From contig NZ_JANZXN010000010.1 of NCBI RefSeq assembly GCF_025629245.1, positions 1 to 64,000 of the forward strand: a stretch of DNA of 64,000 nucleotides, written 5' to 3'. Origin of the DNA: Natronobiforma cellulositropha (GTDB lineage: Archaea; Halobacteriota; Halobacteria; Halobacteriales; Natrialbaceae). Both the position numbers and the translations under genes were made by a program. Every line of letters begins with the position of its first letter. The first letter of the stretch is position 1. The notes below the pieces were generated by a model. It was not told the origin of the DNA. It did not search any database and saw only the letters and a program-made list of their open reading frames with translations. Positions 55,014-63,951 of this stretch are shown here, in pieces.

Positions 55014-56062
55014 AGGATCACCAGTTCGTCTTCGATTTCCGCCTCCGTGAGACCGACCTCCCGACCGCGGGCGATCGCGCGGATGTTCTCGACCTCGCGC
55101 TCTTTCGCGAGGATGTACGAGAGCACCGCCGACACCGAGACCGGGTAGATACTCGAGAGCGTATCGGCGTACTCGAGCAGCGCCGCGTCCATCGCGTGTT
55201 CGAACTGGATGAGGCTGTCGGCCTCGCGCAGGCGGGCCAGCGCACCGCCGAGTCGGTCGCCGTAGCGGCCGCTGTCGGCGATGTGATCGACGAGTTCGTC
55301 GTAGTTGCCGACGAGGCGGCTGAGTTCCGCCTGCGTGAACAGGACGCCGCCCTCGATGTAGTAGGCTGCCGGATCGAGATCGGCCCCGCTGCGTGCGAGC
55401 CGGAGCGCGTTTCGCGCGTTCAGGAAGTCGATCTCGGCTTCTAAGAACTCGACGTAGAGCGCGTCGGGACCCTCCTGTGGGCGTCCGAGGTCGTCGAGTA
55501 AGTGTTCGTAAAACTCCCGGTCGAGTGCGTTCTCGAGGGAGACGAGTGCGCCGGTCTCCTCGAACTCCTGGTAGGCTTCCGAGAGGGGTTCGTAGAAGAC
55601 GGTGCCACCGAGGATCTCGATGACGTCGTCGATCTCGTCGACCTCGAGCAGTCGGTCGAGCGTCGAGTCGGGGAGTTCACCGGCGCGGATGAGGTCGGTC
55701 GAGACCTCTTCGGTCGGCGTCTCGGTGTAGATCCCGCGAATAATCGTCTTGACGTTCCAGACGTCGAACTTCCGGAGGTACCGGCCGATCAGGTCGTAGA
55801 GTCGCCCCTCCGACCAGTCCAGTAAGTCGTCGAAGTGCTTCGCGAGGTTGCGGTTCAGTGCGTACTCGATCAGGTCGACGCCGGAAAAGCGCGTCCCGAG
55901 CGCGTTGATCTCGCGCTCGTACTCCGTCTCCTCCATGAACCGGGCGATCTCGCTCGGTCCCATCCGGATCAGCTTGCGGTAGTCCTCGTCTGCGAACAAC
56001 ACGGCTCTGCGCGAGCGGACGCGTGCGTTCACGTACTCCGGATTCGAGGCTCTTGCGCTCAT
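55010..56062 (-). CDS. atpC: A-type ATP synthase subunit C
   Basis: A 350-residue socket subunit linking the stalk to the K ring; three helical repeats of the AC39/d family (YVNARVRSRRAVLFADEDYR, FDVWNVKTIIRGIYTETPTE, RYGDRLGGALARLREADSLI). It overlaps atpE and atpF by 4 bp each. Confidence 0.96.
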   Translation of the reverse strand: MSARASNPEYVNARVRSRRAVLFADEDYRKLIRMGPSEIARFMEETEYEREINALGTRFSGVDLIEYALNRNLAKHFDDLLDWSEGRLYDLIGRYLRKFDVWNVKTIIRGIYTETPTEEVSTDLIRAGELPDSTLDRLLEVDEIDDVIEILGGTVFYEPLSEAYQEFEETGALVSLENALDREFYEHLLDDLGRPQEGPDALYVEFLEAEIDFLNARNALRLARSGADLDPAAYYIEGGVLFTQAELSRLVGNYDELVDHIADSGRYGDRLGGALARLREADSLIQFEHAMDAALLEYADTLSSIYPVSVSAVLSYILAKEREVENIRAIARGREVGLTEAEIEDELVIL

Positions 56063-56640
56063 TGCTCGAAGAGTCTGTTGCTGATCTCGCGGAGGTTCTC
56101 CTCCCAGACGCTCTCGAGTAGCGAGTCGAACGTGTTGTTGACGCGGACTCGCGAGTGGTCGCTCTCGACGACGACGCCGCCGAGGCAGTCGTACTCGCCA
56201 GCGTACTCGTAGCCGTCGTAGTCGGCTAAGATCGCCGTCAGCAGGTCGGCGTCGTCGTCGCGGCCGTAGACGCGAACCTCGTCACCGTCGTCGAACTCGA
56301 CACTCGCCGCGTCGAGCAGCGTCCGGGTGAGTTCCTCTCGAGTGTCGCCGTCGAGGGCGGCCAGTTCGTCTTCGACCTGGTCGCGGACCTGGGTGAGGAC
56401 GTCGCGGCGTGCCTCGAGGCGGTGTTGTTTCGCCTCCAGTTTCGCACTGGAGAGTCGCTGTTCGCGCAGCTGCTCGATCTCACGCTCGACCGTCCCCTCG
56501 GCGGACTCGAGGATCTCCTCGGCGTCAGCGTCGGCGGCGGCTTCGATCTCCTCAGCTCGCGCGTCGCCCTCGGCGCGAATCTCCTCTGCGCGCGCGTGGG
56601 CCTCTTCCCGAATGTCCTCAACGACAGTGTCCAAACTCAT
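56059..56640 (-). CDS. atpE: A-type ATP synthase subunit E
   Basis: A 193-residue peripheral-stalk subunit: long N-terminal coiled coil (MSLDTVVEDIREEAHARAEE, then AEEILESAEGTVEREIEQLR) pairing with AtpH, and a globular end (YDCLGGVVVESDHSRVRVNN). It starts 19 bp after atpK's stop and overlaps atpC. Confidence 0.96.
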   Translation of the reverse strand: MSLDTVVEDIREEAHARAEEIRAEGDARAEEIEAAADADAEEILESAEGTVEREIEQLREQRLSSAKLEAKQHRLEARRDVLTQVRDQVEDELAALDGDTREELTRTLLDAASVEFDDGDEVRVYGRDDDADLLTAILADYDGYEYAGEYDCLGGVVVESDHSRVRVNNTFDSLLESVWEENLREISNRLFEQ

Positions 56641-56659
56641 TGTGAGAGAAGGGGGTCGG

Positions 56660-56920
56660 CTAGACCAGGAAAATAACGACGATCGCGAAAATGACGAGTG
56701 TCTCGGGCAACACTGTCATGACGATCCCTGGGACGAACATGTCGCGGTCCTCGGCGATTGCGCCGACAGCCGCGGCACCGATACCACGTTCTGCGTACCC
56801 CGACGCCAGCGCTGCGAGGCCGACACCGAGTGCTGCAGCCGCTTCCGGCTCCAGGATCGGGCCGCCGTTTTCTGCCTGTAGTGCTACTGCGGTTGCCAAG
56901 AGGTCGCTAACTTCTAACAT
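56660..56920 (-). CDS. atpK: A-type ATP synthase subunit K (proteolipid)
   Basis: 86 residues, two membrane helices. AAALGVGLAALASGYAERGI is helix 1 and VMTVLPETLVIFAIVVIFLV helix 2, with the ion-binding Glu in LPET. A single hairpin per subunit, as expected for halophiles. 266 bp separate it from atpI, and a TTTTATGAG patch near 56990 could be a separate promoter, so the high-copy rotor gene may be boosted. Confidence 0.96.
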   Translation of the reverse strand: MLEVSDLLATAVALQAENGGPILEPEAAAALGVGLAALASGYAERGIGAAAVGAIAEDRDMFVPGIVMTVLPETLVIFAIVVIFLV

Positions 56921-57158
56921 GGTGAATCGGTTACGGTTGGTCTGGGTCTCGAATGTACCCTAACGGTTCGTATCTGTCCGTGCTCCCCTCATAAAACTTC
57001 TGAAAGAAATCGACATACTGATGCTGGATCATCTGATTTCACGTTTCTGTGATAGCGTGTGGCAGTATTCCTAACTGTCTAATTTTGTATTCTTTGTCGA
57101 CTCCCGCCATAGAACACCCGTCGATTTCTACGCGATACTTTCTAAAGAATGCCTATCG

Positions 57159-57174
57159 ATCAAAAACGAAAACC
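57159..57174 (-). terminator. T-rich tract after atpI
   Basis: GGTTTTCGTTTTTGATCG on the minus strand within 30 bp of the atpI stop. With the A/T-rich gap 56921-57186, it suggests partial termination between atpI and atpK. Confidence 0.4.
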
Positions 57175-57186
57175 GCGTTCCGAGCG

Positions 57187-59442
57187 TTAATCCGCGGTGT
57201 GCGTTCGTTCTTTGCCGAACGGCTCGTACTCCTCGCCGCCACCCTCGTAGAACTTCTGGAAGAACTCCACGTACTCGAGGCGGAGCATCTGGATGCCTGC
57301 GGCGGTGATGCCGAGCAGCAAGACGAGGATATGCCCGAAGACGAAGACGAAGATCGCCAGTGGAATTGTGATCCACAGCGGATCTGCGTGGACGAGACCG
57401 ACGAACTCCTGTGTCTCGTACGCGCCAACGTCGTAGGTCGGGAGGTTGAACACCGTGTATCCTTCCTCGTTCGAGTACGCCCCGAAGACAAGTAGGTTGA
57501 CCGCAAACGCCATCCCTCCTTTCGCGAGCAGAACCGCCACCATACGGAGGTACGAGAGGACGTGGCCGAACGCCCAGGCGGGCGTCTCGAACAGTCCGGC
57601 AACTCCCTCACCGATGCCGACGAGGACGACACCGATTCCGAGCGCCACGAGCCCGAGGATGCCGACAACTTCTGGTAGTCCCTCGAAGCCGAGGTTGTAC
57701 GGCCCGGCGTAGAGGACGGTCTCGCTGCTCGTGCCCACGAGGAACTCCGGCTTGTACTCGATCATGTGGGTGCTGAAGATCCAGATGAACAGGCCGTTCA
57801 TCGCGAGGATCCACGACCCTTTCTCGTAGATAGCCGCTTTCAGCCCGTGGCTGAGTTCGTTGACGAACCCGAGGATCAGGCCGATGTTGAGGTGGATCAG
57901 GCCGAACCCGATCGCCAGCACCATCCACAGGACGGCCCAGTCGGTGAGCTGGAGACCTTTGTTGAGTGACCCCGCGAGCGGCAGCCAGCCGAGACCGAGG
58001 TACTCCATGTGCATCCCGAAGAGGTCGTCGTACAGATAGCCGAACAGTACGGTGAATGCACCTGCCCAGATACCGATCGTCCCGATCGCTTTCCCGGCGT
58101 CGGAGTCGAAGATTTTCCAGCAACCCCAGCCCATCGCCATGTACAGGATTCCGTAGCCGATGTCTCCGATCATGAACCCGAAGGCGAACGGAAACGTCAG
58201 GAATACCAGCAGCGTCGGATCGAGTTCGCTGTACTTCGGCTGACTCACCATCTTCACCATCAGTTCGAACGGTCTCGCCGGATCGATGTTGTCGAGCACC
58301 GTCGGCGGCTCGTCGTCCATCGTGACCGCTCCGCCAGCGCCCGCACTAGCACCTGCGGCGTGTTTCCCGTTCGACCCGCCGGACGTCCCGCCGTCGGTCG
58401 CCGCCTTCTGCGCGTCGGCGTCGGCCTCGGCGTCTGCGTCCTCCTCGTCGGTATCGACGGCTGGCCCACCCTCGTGGGGAACGGGCGCGGCGTGTGTCGG
58501 CGCACCGTGGCGGTCGTAGTCCGCCCGCTCGAGTTCTTCGATCTCGACGCTCTCGCCGACGGCGTCGGTCAGCGCGGCGACGAGGTCGTCGTAGTGTTCG
58601 GAGGGGATCCATCCCTCGGCGACGAACGCGCGCTGGCTGGTCGCGAACTGCAGCGGCGCTTCGGCGCGCTGGACTTCGATCGTGAGCTCCTCCTCGAGTC
58701 GGAGTAAGAAGCCGCCCTCGTCGATGCGAACGCGGCCGAGTTTCGCGTCGATGTCGTCGATCTCCGCCTCGAGCTCGCGCCGTTTCTGTGCGAGTTCCTC
58801 GGCGTAGACGTCGGGACTGCGGTCGGTGTCGGGCAGTTCGTATCGCGAGAACTCGATGCCGACGAGTGCGTCGTCGATGACGCCCGTCGCGCCGTCAGCC
58901 GGTGCCGCGACGATGGCGACGACGTCGCCGCCGGTGAACGTCTCGTAGGCGCGGATCTCGTCGCTCTCGGAGAGCGCCTCTTCGGCCGTTGCGAGCGAAC
59001 CGGAGCCGACGAGCACCTCGACGGTGTCGTAGCCGGTCAGCAAGTCGAGGTCGATTCCCAGTTCGGCGAACGGCTCGACGCGGTCGAGACGCTCGCTGAC
59101 GAGTCGAAGCTGTTCGCGGACCTCGCCGCGCTGGTCGTCGAGTTCGTTGACCCGCGTGCGGATGCCCTCGAGTCGGGCCTCCCACTCGTCGTCGAGTCGG
59201 CCGCTCGGTTCGGCCTCCTCGGGGTCGAGTCCGAGCGTACTCTCGAGTGCGCGGACGGTGACGAGCTTCTCGGAGGCTTCCTCGGCACCCTCGATCGGGT
59301 TGCCGTTGTCGAAGTCGGCCCAGGAGCCGTCGTAGTCCGAGAGGTGGACCAAATTGAGTTCGTGGATCGTCTCGATGACCGAGGGCATGACGCCCTTCGA
59401 GCCGGTCACCGAGACCTTACTCATCTGGTCAGGTCTGAGCAT
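57187..59442 (-). CDS. atpI: A-type ATP synthase subunit I (a)
   Basis: A 751-residue stator subunit. The N-terminal cytoplasmic domain (about 1-390) has coiled coils; the membrane domain has seven or eight helices with FGFMIGDIGYGILYMAMGWG and, in the last helices, AFGHVLSYLRMVAVLLAKGG with the essential Arg. At about residues 330-385 an acidic, then Gly/Ser/Ala-rich linker (DEEDADAEADADAQKAATDG and onward) is inserted before the membrane domain. It overlaps atpH by 14 bp. Confidence 0.96.
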   Translation of the reverse strand: MLRPDQMSKVSVTGSKGVMPSVIETIHELNLVHLSDYDGSWADFDNGNPIEGAEEASEKLVTVRALESTLGLDPEEAEPSGRLDDEWEARLEGIRTRVNELDDQRGEVREQLRLVSERLDRVEPFAELGIDLDLLTGYDTVEVLVGSGSLATAEEALSESDEIRAYETFTGGDVVAIVAAPADGATGVIDDALVGIEFSRYELPDTDRSPDVYAEELAQKRRELEAEIDDIDAKLGRVRIDEGGFLLRLEEELTIEVQRAEAPLQFATSQRAFVAEGWIPSEHYDDLVAALTDAVGESVEIEELERADYDRHGAPTHAAPVPHEGGPAVDTDEEDADAEADADAQKAATDGGTSGGSNGKHAAGASAGAGGAVTMDDEPPTVLDNIDPARPFELMVKMVSQPKYSELDPTLLVFLTFPFAFGFMIGDIGYGILYMAMGWGCWKIFDSDAGKAIGTIGIWAGAFTVLFGYLYDDLFGMHMEYLGLGWLPLAGSLNKGLQLTDWAVLWMVLAIGFGLIHLNIGLILGFVNELSHGLKAAIYEKGSWILAMNGLFIWIFSTHMIEYKPEFLVGTSSETVLYAGPYNLGFEGLPEVVGILGLVALGIGVVLVGIGEGVAGLFETPAWAFGHVLSYLRMVAVLLAKGGMAFAVNLLVFGAYSNEEGYTVFNLPTYDVGAYETQEFVGLVHADPLWITIPLAIFVFVFGHILVLLLGITAAGIQMLRLEYVEFFQKFYEGGGEEYEPFGKERTHTAD

Positions 59443-59761
59443 GAACGTCCTCCTCGAACAGGGATACGACGTAGTCGGTCACGTCGCCGACCTGGCGTTT
59501 GGCGTCGTCTGCGAGCGCCTCACGCTCCTGTTCGCCCTCGCGAAGGACGCGCTCACACTCGTCGTCGATCTCCTCGCGCGCCTCTTCGAGGCGCTCCTCT
59601 CTGTGTTCCCGTGCCTGTTCCTCCGCGTTCGTGCGTATCTCCTCGGCGCGTTTCCGGGCCTCGGCTATACGCTCGTCGCGGTCTTTCTCTGCCAATGCGA
59701 CGATCTCGTCGGCTTCCTCCTCCACCGACTTGATACGTTCGAGAACCTCTGGCCTCGGCAT
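59429..59761 (-). CDS. atpH: A-type ATP synthase subunit H
   Basis: A 110-residue peripheral-stalk coiled-coil protein (MPRPEVLERIKSVEEEADEI, then ERIAEARKRAEEIRTNAEEQ), pairing with AtpE. First gene of the operon; the frame overlaps atpI by 14 bp. Confidence 0.94.
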   Translation of the reverse strand: MPRPEVLERIKSVEEEADEIVALAEKDRDERIAEARKRAEEIRTNAEEQAREHREERLEEAREEIDDECERVLREGEQEREALADDAKRQVGDVTDYVVSLFEEDVHAQT

Positions 59762-59791
59762 AGTCTAAGCAAGCGAACGTTTGCTATAGAC

Positions 59792-59801
59792 CGTATAAGG
59801 T
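59792..59801 (-). promoter_or_regulatory. TATA box of the ATP synthase operon
   Basis: CCTTATACGG on the minus strand, about 31-40 bp before the atpH start. It gives a leader of roughly ten bases. Confidence 0.5.
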
Positions 59802-59940
59802 AGTTGCGAAACCGGATTGCTCCGCTTCGTGAGCGCGGCGCTCGCGAAAGACGGCCGATATTCGGGTGCTGTCGCGCCGTTCGCCTCCGACGCGCTCGAG
59901 AACAGCAGACATATTGCGTTCGGCTGGCAACCATCGCGCA

Positions 59941-60567
59941 ATGGGTATCCTCGAGAACAAGGCTCGCGCTCGGCTGTTCTACAAGTACCTCTCGACGGTC
60001 TACGACCAGGTCAACCCCTTCATCTGGAACGAGGAGATGCGCACGGAGGCGCTCTCGTTGCTCGAGTTTCCGGCCGACGAGGAGCCGATGGTCCTCGACG
60101 TCGGCTGTGGGACCGGCTTCGGGACGGAGGGCCTGCTCGAGCACGTCGACACCGTCTACGCGCTCGATCAGAGCGAACACCAGCTCGAGAAGGCCTACGC
60201 GAAGCTGGGGAAACGCGGTCCCGTCCGCTTCCACCGCGGCGACGCCGAACGGCTGCCGTTCGCGACGAACACCTTCGACATCATCTGGTCGTCGGGCTCG
60301 ATCGAGTACTGGCCCGACCCCGTCAGGGCGCTCCGGGAGTTCCGGCGCGTGCTCGTCCCCGGCGGGCAGGTACTCGTCGTCGGGCCGAACACACCCGAGA
60401 ACCTCGTCGCGAAGACGCTCGCCGACGCGATGATGCTCTTCTACGACGAGTACGAGGCCGACCGGATGTTCAAGACCGCTGGCTTCGAGGAGGTCAAACA
60501 CAAGTTCATGGGTCCCAACTACGACCCCGACATCGCGATCACGACCATCGCTCGCGCCCCTGAGTGA
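59941..60567 (+). CDS. Class I SAM-dependent methyltransferase
   Basis: A 208-residue protein starting MGILENKARARLFYKYLSTV. SAM-binding motif I is VLDVGCGTGFGTEGLLEHVD, followed by VYALDQSEHQLEKAYAKL, a motif-II-like DIIWSSGSIEYWPDPVRALR and GGQVLVVGPN. The N-terminal FYKYLSTVYDQVNPFIW resembles plant and cyanobacterial MPBQ/MSBQ methyltransferases of quinone synthesis, so ring methylation of menaquinone is a reasonable guess, not shown. Divergent from atpH. Confidence 0.88.
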   Translation: MGILENKARARLFYKYLSTVYDQVNPFIWNEEMRTEALSLLEFPADEEPMVLDVGCGTGFGTEGLLEHVDTVYALDQSEHQLEKAYAKLGKRGPVRFHRGDAERLPFATNTFDIIWSSGSIEYWPDPVRALREFRRVLVPGGQVLVVGPNTPENLVAKTLADAMMLFYDEYEADRMFKTAGFEEVKHKFMGPNYDPDIAITTIARAPE

Positions 60568-60586
60568 CACATCCCGCTCTCGCCTT

Positions 60587-60657
60587 CCCGTCTCTCGCCA
60601 CGCTTCTTCTTGCTCCCCGTCTCTCGCCACGCTTCTTCTCGCTCCCCGTCTCTTGCC
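60587..60657. repeat. 29-bp tandem repeat downstream of the methyltransferase
   Basis: Two full copies (60587-60615, 60616-60644; one mismatch) and a 13-bp partial third copy of a pyrimidine-rich unit beginning CCCGTCTCTCGCC. Noncoding, between convergent genes; the CT-rich plus strand may help transcription end. Confidence 0.85.
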
Positions 60658-60680
60658 GTGGTCCTTGCCTCTCACCCGCT

Positions 60681-61241
60681 CTATCCACCTCTCGCGGCCG
60701 TCTCGAGTCGCGCGATCGTCTGTCCCTCGAGCGTGAGCGTCACGACGATGGTGTCTCCGGCTCCGATCGTCGGATCGTTCGTCCCCGCGAGGCTGACGCT
60801 CGCGCGCTCGCCGACCGTCCAGTGTGGGTCCGCACGCTCGTTGAACGGTCCCTCTGGACCGCCGTCGAACCCGTCTTCGGAGAAAAAGGGCACTGGCGGC
60901 TGTTCGGCCAGTGGCTCGCCCTCGACCGTGACGAACACCGTGAGGTCCCTGACGTCGACCGCTTCACCAGCGCGGTGCTCGAGTTCGATCGTCCCCTCGT
61001 CGGTCGCGTCGACGGTGAGGTCGAACGCGACGGGTGGGTGTGGCGTCCGCTCGAGTGAGTCGGTACTGGCGACGCCGAGCATCGCGACGACGATTCCAGC
61101 CAGGCAGATGGTCAGGACGAGCAAGATGAGCGTGCCGACGACCGGGCTCACGCCGCGGCCGCCGTCGGCCCGAACCGTCACGACACCGGCTCTGTGACCC
61201 GTCGGCTTGCGGTCCCCGTCGACGCGGCGACTCGAGTCCAC
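60681..61241 (-). CDS. Type IV pilin-like protein (186 aa)
   Basis: ADGGRGVSPVVGTLILLVLT has the archaeal prepilin signature: charged leader ending Gly, then a hydrophobic helix beginning VSPVVG. The C-terminal part is a beta-rich domain (EHRAGEAVDVRDLTVFVTVE, IGAGDTIVVTLTLEGQTIAR). GTG at 61241 is supported by GTTTACATA at 61264-61272; a GTG at 61181 would give a shorter, more usual prepilin leader. Such proteins build adhesion pili or act as surface sensors. No assembly genes nearby. Confidence 0.85.
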   Translation of the reverse strand: MDSSRRVDGDRKPTGHRAGVVTVRADGGRGVSPVVGTLILLVLTICLAGIVVAMLGVASTDSLERTPHPPVAFDLTVDATDEGTIELEHRAGEAVDVRDLTVFVTVEGEPLAEQPPVPFFSEDGFDGGPEGPFNERADPHWTVGERASVSLAGTNDPTIGAGDTIVVTLTLEGQTIARLETAARGG

Positions 61242-61353
61242 GCCGGCGTTGGTTCCGTCACCGTATGTAAACTCACGGGCGACTCGTGCCGTCGGCTCTG
61301 GGGCAGGACCTCGTCACGACGTCGCTCTCCGCTCGAGCGACCGATACCGCCGC

Positions 61354-62589
61354 TTATTCACCGAGAGTGGCGGTGACGGCCGAATCGCCCGCCTGTGCCG
61401 TGAGGTCGAACTCGCCGTGTGGGGGGAGTATCCAGAGCACCCCGTCGGCGTTCGTCTCGCCGACGACGGTCTCACCGACGAGAACCGTCGCCCTCACGGG
61501 GTCGCCGCTCTCGTCGGTGACGGTGACCTCGATCGGTCCGTTGGCGACCGTCCGGTTGATCGCGAGCTCGAGTGACTCGTTCGTCCAGGTCTCGGTCGGC
61601 GTCTCGACCGGGAGCTGATTCACCAGCAGTCGCTGTGACTCGTAGTACACAGCCCCGGTTCCACCGTCGAAGTAGACGTCGATCTCTCCGTGATCGTGCG
61701 GCACACTTCTGATGTAGAGCTGTCTGTCGATAAACTCGAGACCCTGGGACGATCTGCTCACGTCGTCGGTCCACGGATACTGCTCTTCGAACAGTGCCGA
61801 CGCGTTCGAGTACCCCCCGATCTGGTCGGGCGCGCTGACGTTTCGATGGTCGTACCGTGTCGTCTCTCGGAGGTAGCGATCACGGTCGAGTATCCCGAGC
61901 GTGACCCCGGTCTCTGACGTCTGGATGGCGATAGCGATCTGTGCCTGCCTCGTCGACCCGTCTGCACTCGTCGTCATCACGAGATGTTCACGGACCGGCC
62001 CACGGTACACACCGAGTTCTTCCTTCTGGGACCTGACACCGATCGAATAGCCCGGCACGTCGTTGGCGTAGACGACCAACTGATCGAGCCAGTTGGTGAG
62101 CGCCACGGCGTCAGCGTTGCTCTGTGTAAACTCCTGGAGGAGCGCTCGATCCGACCGCTCACCCGCCGCGTGTTCGCGGACAGCCCGGTGTTCGCGCTCT
62201 CGGAGCGCTTCGATTTCCTCGTCGACGCGCTCGAGTTCGGAGTCGATCGCCTCTCGGCGCTCCGTCGGGGACAGCTCTTCGAACCGTGTTTCGAACACGA
62301 ACGCGTCGTACTCGGTCCGGAGTGCACTGTCACCGATCGAGAGCGTCACTCCGAAGTCAGGATGTGAGCGGACGTACGTACTCGTAACGTCACCGGCGAG
62401 CGGGAGGCGGTTCGTCGTGTTGACTGCGTCGAGCGGATCGCTCGGTCCCTCGACGGCGAGCGCAGGCTGCGCGGGCGTGTCGCCACTTACAGTACCAGCG
62501 ACGTCGTCGGGACCAGCAGCCACGACGGCCATCGCGGGAAGTGCGCCGACGAGGAGCAACGCGAGGAGGGCGGGGACCGCGCTGTTCAT
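61354..62589 (-). CDS. Secreted/membrane-tethered protein of haloarchaeal type (411 aa)
   Basis: Starts MNSAVPALLALLLVGALPAM, a Sec signal peptide. The middle is helical and coiled (RREAIDSELERVDEEIEALR, REHRAVREHAAGERSDRALL), the C-terminal 80 residues a carboxypeptidase-regulatory-like beta domain (EVTVTDESGDPVRATVLVGE, LPPHGEFDLTA). CATTTTTTGT lies about 27 bp upstream. It resembles the DUF7094/DUF7096 group, but assignment is tentative. Divergent from 62737. Confidence 0.8.
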   Translation of the reverse strand: MNSAVPALLALLLVGALPAMAVVAAGPDDVAGTVSGDTPAQPALAVEGPSDPLDAVNTTNRLPLAGDVTSTYVRSHPDFGVTLSIGDSALRTEYDAFVFETRFEELSPTERREAIDSELERVDEEIEALREREHRAVREHAAGERSDRALLQEFTQSNADAVALTNWLDQLVVYANDVPGYSIGVRSQKEELGVYRGPVREHLVMTTSADGSTRQAQIAIAIQTSETGVTLGILDRDRYLRETTRYDHRNVSAPDQIGGYSNASALFEEQYPWTDDVSRSSQGLEFIDRQLYIRSVPHDHGEIDVYFDGGTGAVYYESQRLLVNQLPVETPTETWTNESLELAINRTVANGPIEVTVTDESGDPVRATVLVGETVVGETNADGVLWILPPHGEFDLTAQAGDSAVTATLGE

Positions 62590-62736
62590 CCTCCCTGTCT
62601 TTCGCGTCCTCGTACAAAAAATGGTCGACTGTGACCCCGACTCGGAATCGATGGTACGACCCGGAGAAACGGCCGTTGAGGTGGTCTTTTTGGATGGAAA
62701 GGGTTTTTTCCCCTGGGGGACCACCATGGGTTACGC

Positions 62737-63951
62737 ATGCGGTTACAGACCGCCCTCGCAGGTACCCTCATCATCACCCTCGTTGCCCTCCTCGTTGCCT
62801 TCCCACTGGGGGTGAGCGCGGCGTCGGTCTCGAACACCGACGCCCAGTCAGCCCCTCTCGGTCCCCAGCAGGTGATCACCGTCCAGTTGACGCCCGACGG
62901 TGACGCACTCTGGACCGTCGAGAGCTACTTCCTCCTCGAGGACGACGACGACGTCGAGTCGTTCGAGTCCTTCGCCGACGCCGTCACGAGCGGCGACCGC
63001 GAGCTGTCGTTCGACGACGAGACGTTCGATCGGTTCGTCACCGCGGCGAGTCGCTCGACGGACAGACACATGCAGATCGAACACGGCGGATGGGACGACC
63101 CACGAATCGAGAACGTTACCGACGACGACGTGTCTCTCGACGCGAGTCAGGACCCGTCGACACCTCACCGGGTCGGCGTTCTCTCTTACTCCGTGACGTG
63201 GACGAACCTCGCCGAGCGAGACGGGAGCCACATCTTCCTCGGTGACGCCTTCGGTACGGACGACCACACGTGGTTTCCCGCCCTCACCGAAGGCCAGCAA
63301 CTGGTGATCGAACGCCCATCGAACTTCGGCTACGAACACCACGAACACTCCCTGACCGACGGCAACCTCGTCTGGACCGGTCCACACGAGTTCGACCCGA
63401 ACGAGTTCTCCGTCACCTACCTCGAGGGTGCCGGCGTCGGATCGGAACCGCCGAACGGAACGCTCGTCCAGGCGGTGACCGGTCTCGCGCTGGTCGCGCT
63501 GCTGGCTGCCGCCGCTGGCTACGGCTACGTCCGCCACACTCGGCCACCCGCCGGCACGGAGGACGAACCGGCACCGGCCGCCACCGACACGCCCGACCGA
63601 GAGGCGTCCCCCGACGCCGGCGCTGCCCTCGAGTCGCCACCCCCTGCCGACCCGGATCCGGACCTCGAGACACCTCCCGCTGGCACCACCGCGACGTTCG
63701 ACGAACGCGACGGTCTCGACGAGGAGGTCGACCTCGACCTGCTGAGCGACGAAGAGCGCGTCCACCGCCTCCTGCGCGGAAACCAGGGCCGGATGAAACA
63801 GGCCTCCATCGTCACGGAGACGGGCTGGTCGAACGCGAAGGTCTCGCAGTTACTCTCGAAGATGGACGACGACGGCGACATCGAGAAACTGCGTATCGGT
63901 CGCGAGAACCTCATTACGCTCCCGGAAGTCGACCCGACCGAACTCGACTGA
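62737..63951 (+). CDS. Membrane-anchored HTH regulator with extracellular domain (404 aa)
   Basis: A signal/first helix (MRLQTALAGTLIITLVALLV), an external beta domain (about 40-235, with LTPDGDALWTVESYFLLEDD), a second helix (VQAVTGLALVALLAAAAGYG), an acidic Pro-rich linker and a C-terminal winged HTH (RMKQASIVTETGWSNAKVSQ, LLSKMDDDGDIEKLRIGREN). It may carry an external signal directly to DNA. A TTTTTT-type box near 62704 fits a leaderless start. The neighbouring secreted protein, sharing the divergent promoter region, is a candidate partner or target. Confidence 0.88.
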   Translation: MRLQTALAGTLIITLVALLVAFPLGVSAASVSNTDAQSAPLGPQQVITVQLTPDGDALWTVESYFLLEDDDDVESFESFADAVTSGDRELSFDDETFDRFVTAASRSTDRHMQIEHGGWDDPRIENVTDDDVSLDASQDPSTPHRVGVLSYSVTWTNLAERDGSHIFLGDAFGTDDHTWFPALTEGQQLVIERPSNFGYEHHEHSLTDGNLVWTGPHEFDPNEFSVTYLEGAGVGSEPPNGTLVQAVTGLALVALLAAAAGYGYVRHTRPPAGTEDEPAPAATDTPDREASPDAGAALESPPPADPDPDLETPPAGTTATFDERDGLDEEVDLDLLSDEERVHRLLRGNQGRMKQASIVTETGWSNAKVSQLLSKMDDDGDIEKLRIGRENLITLPEVDPTELD

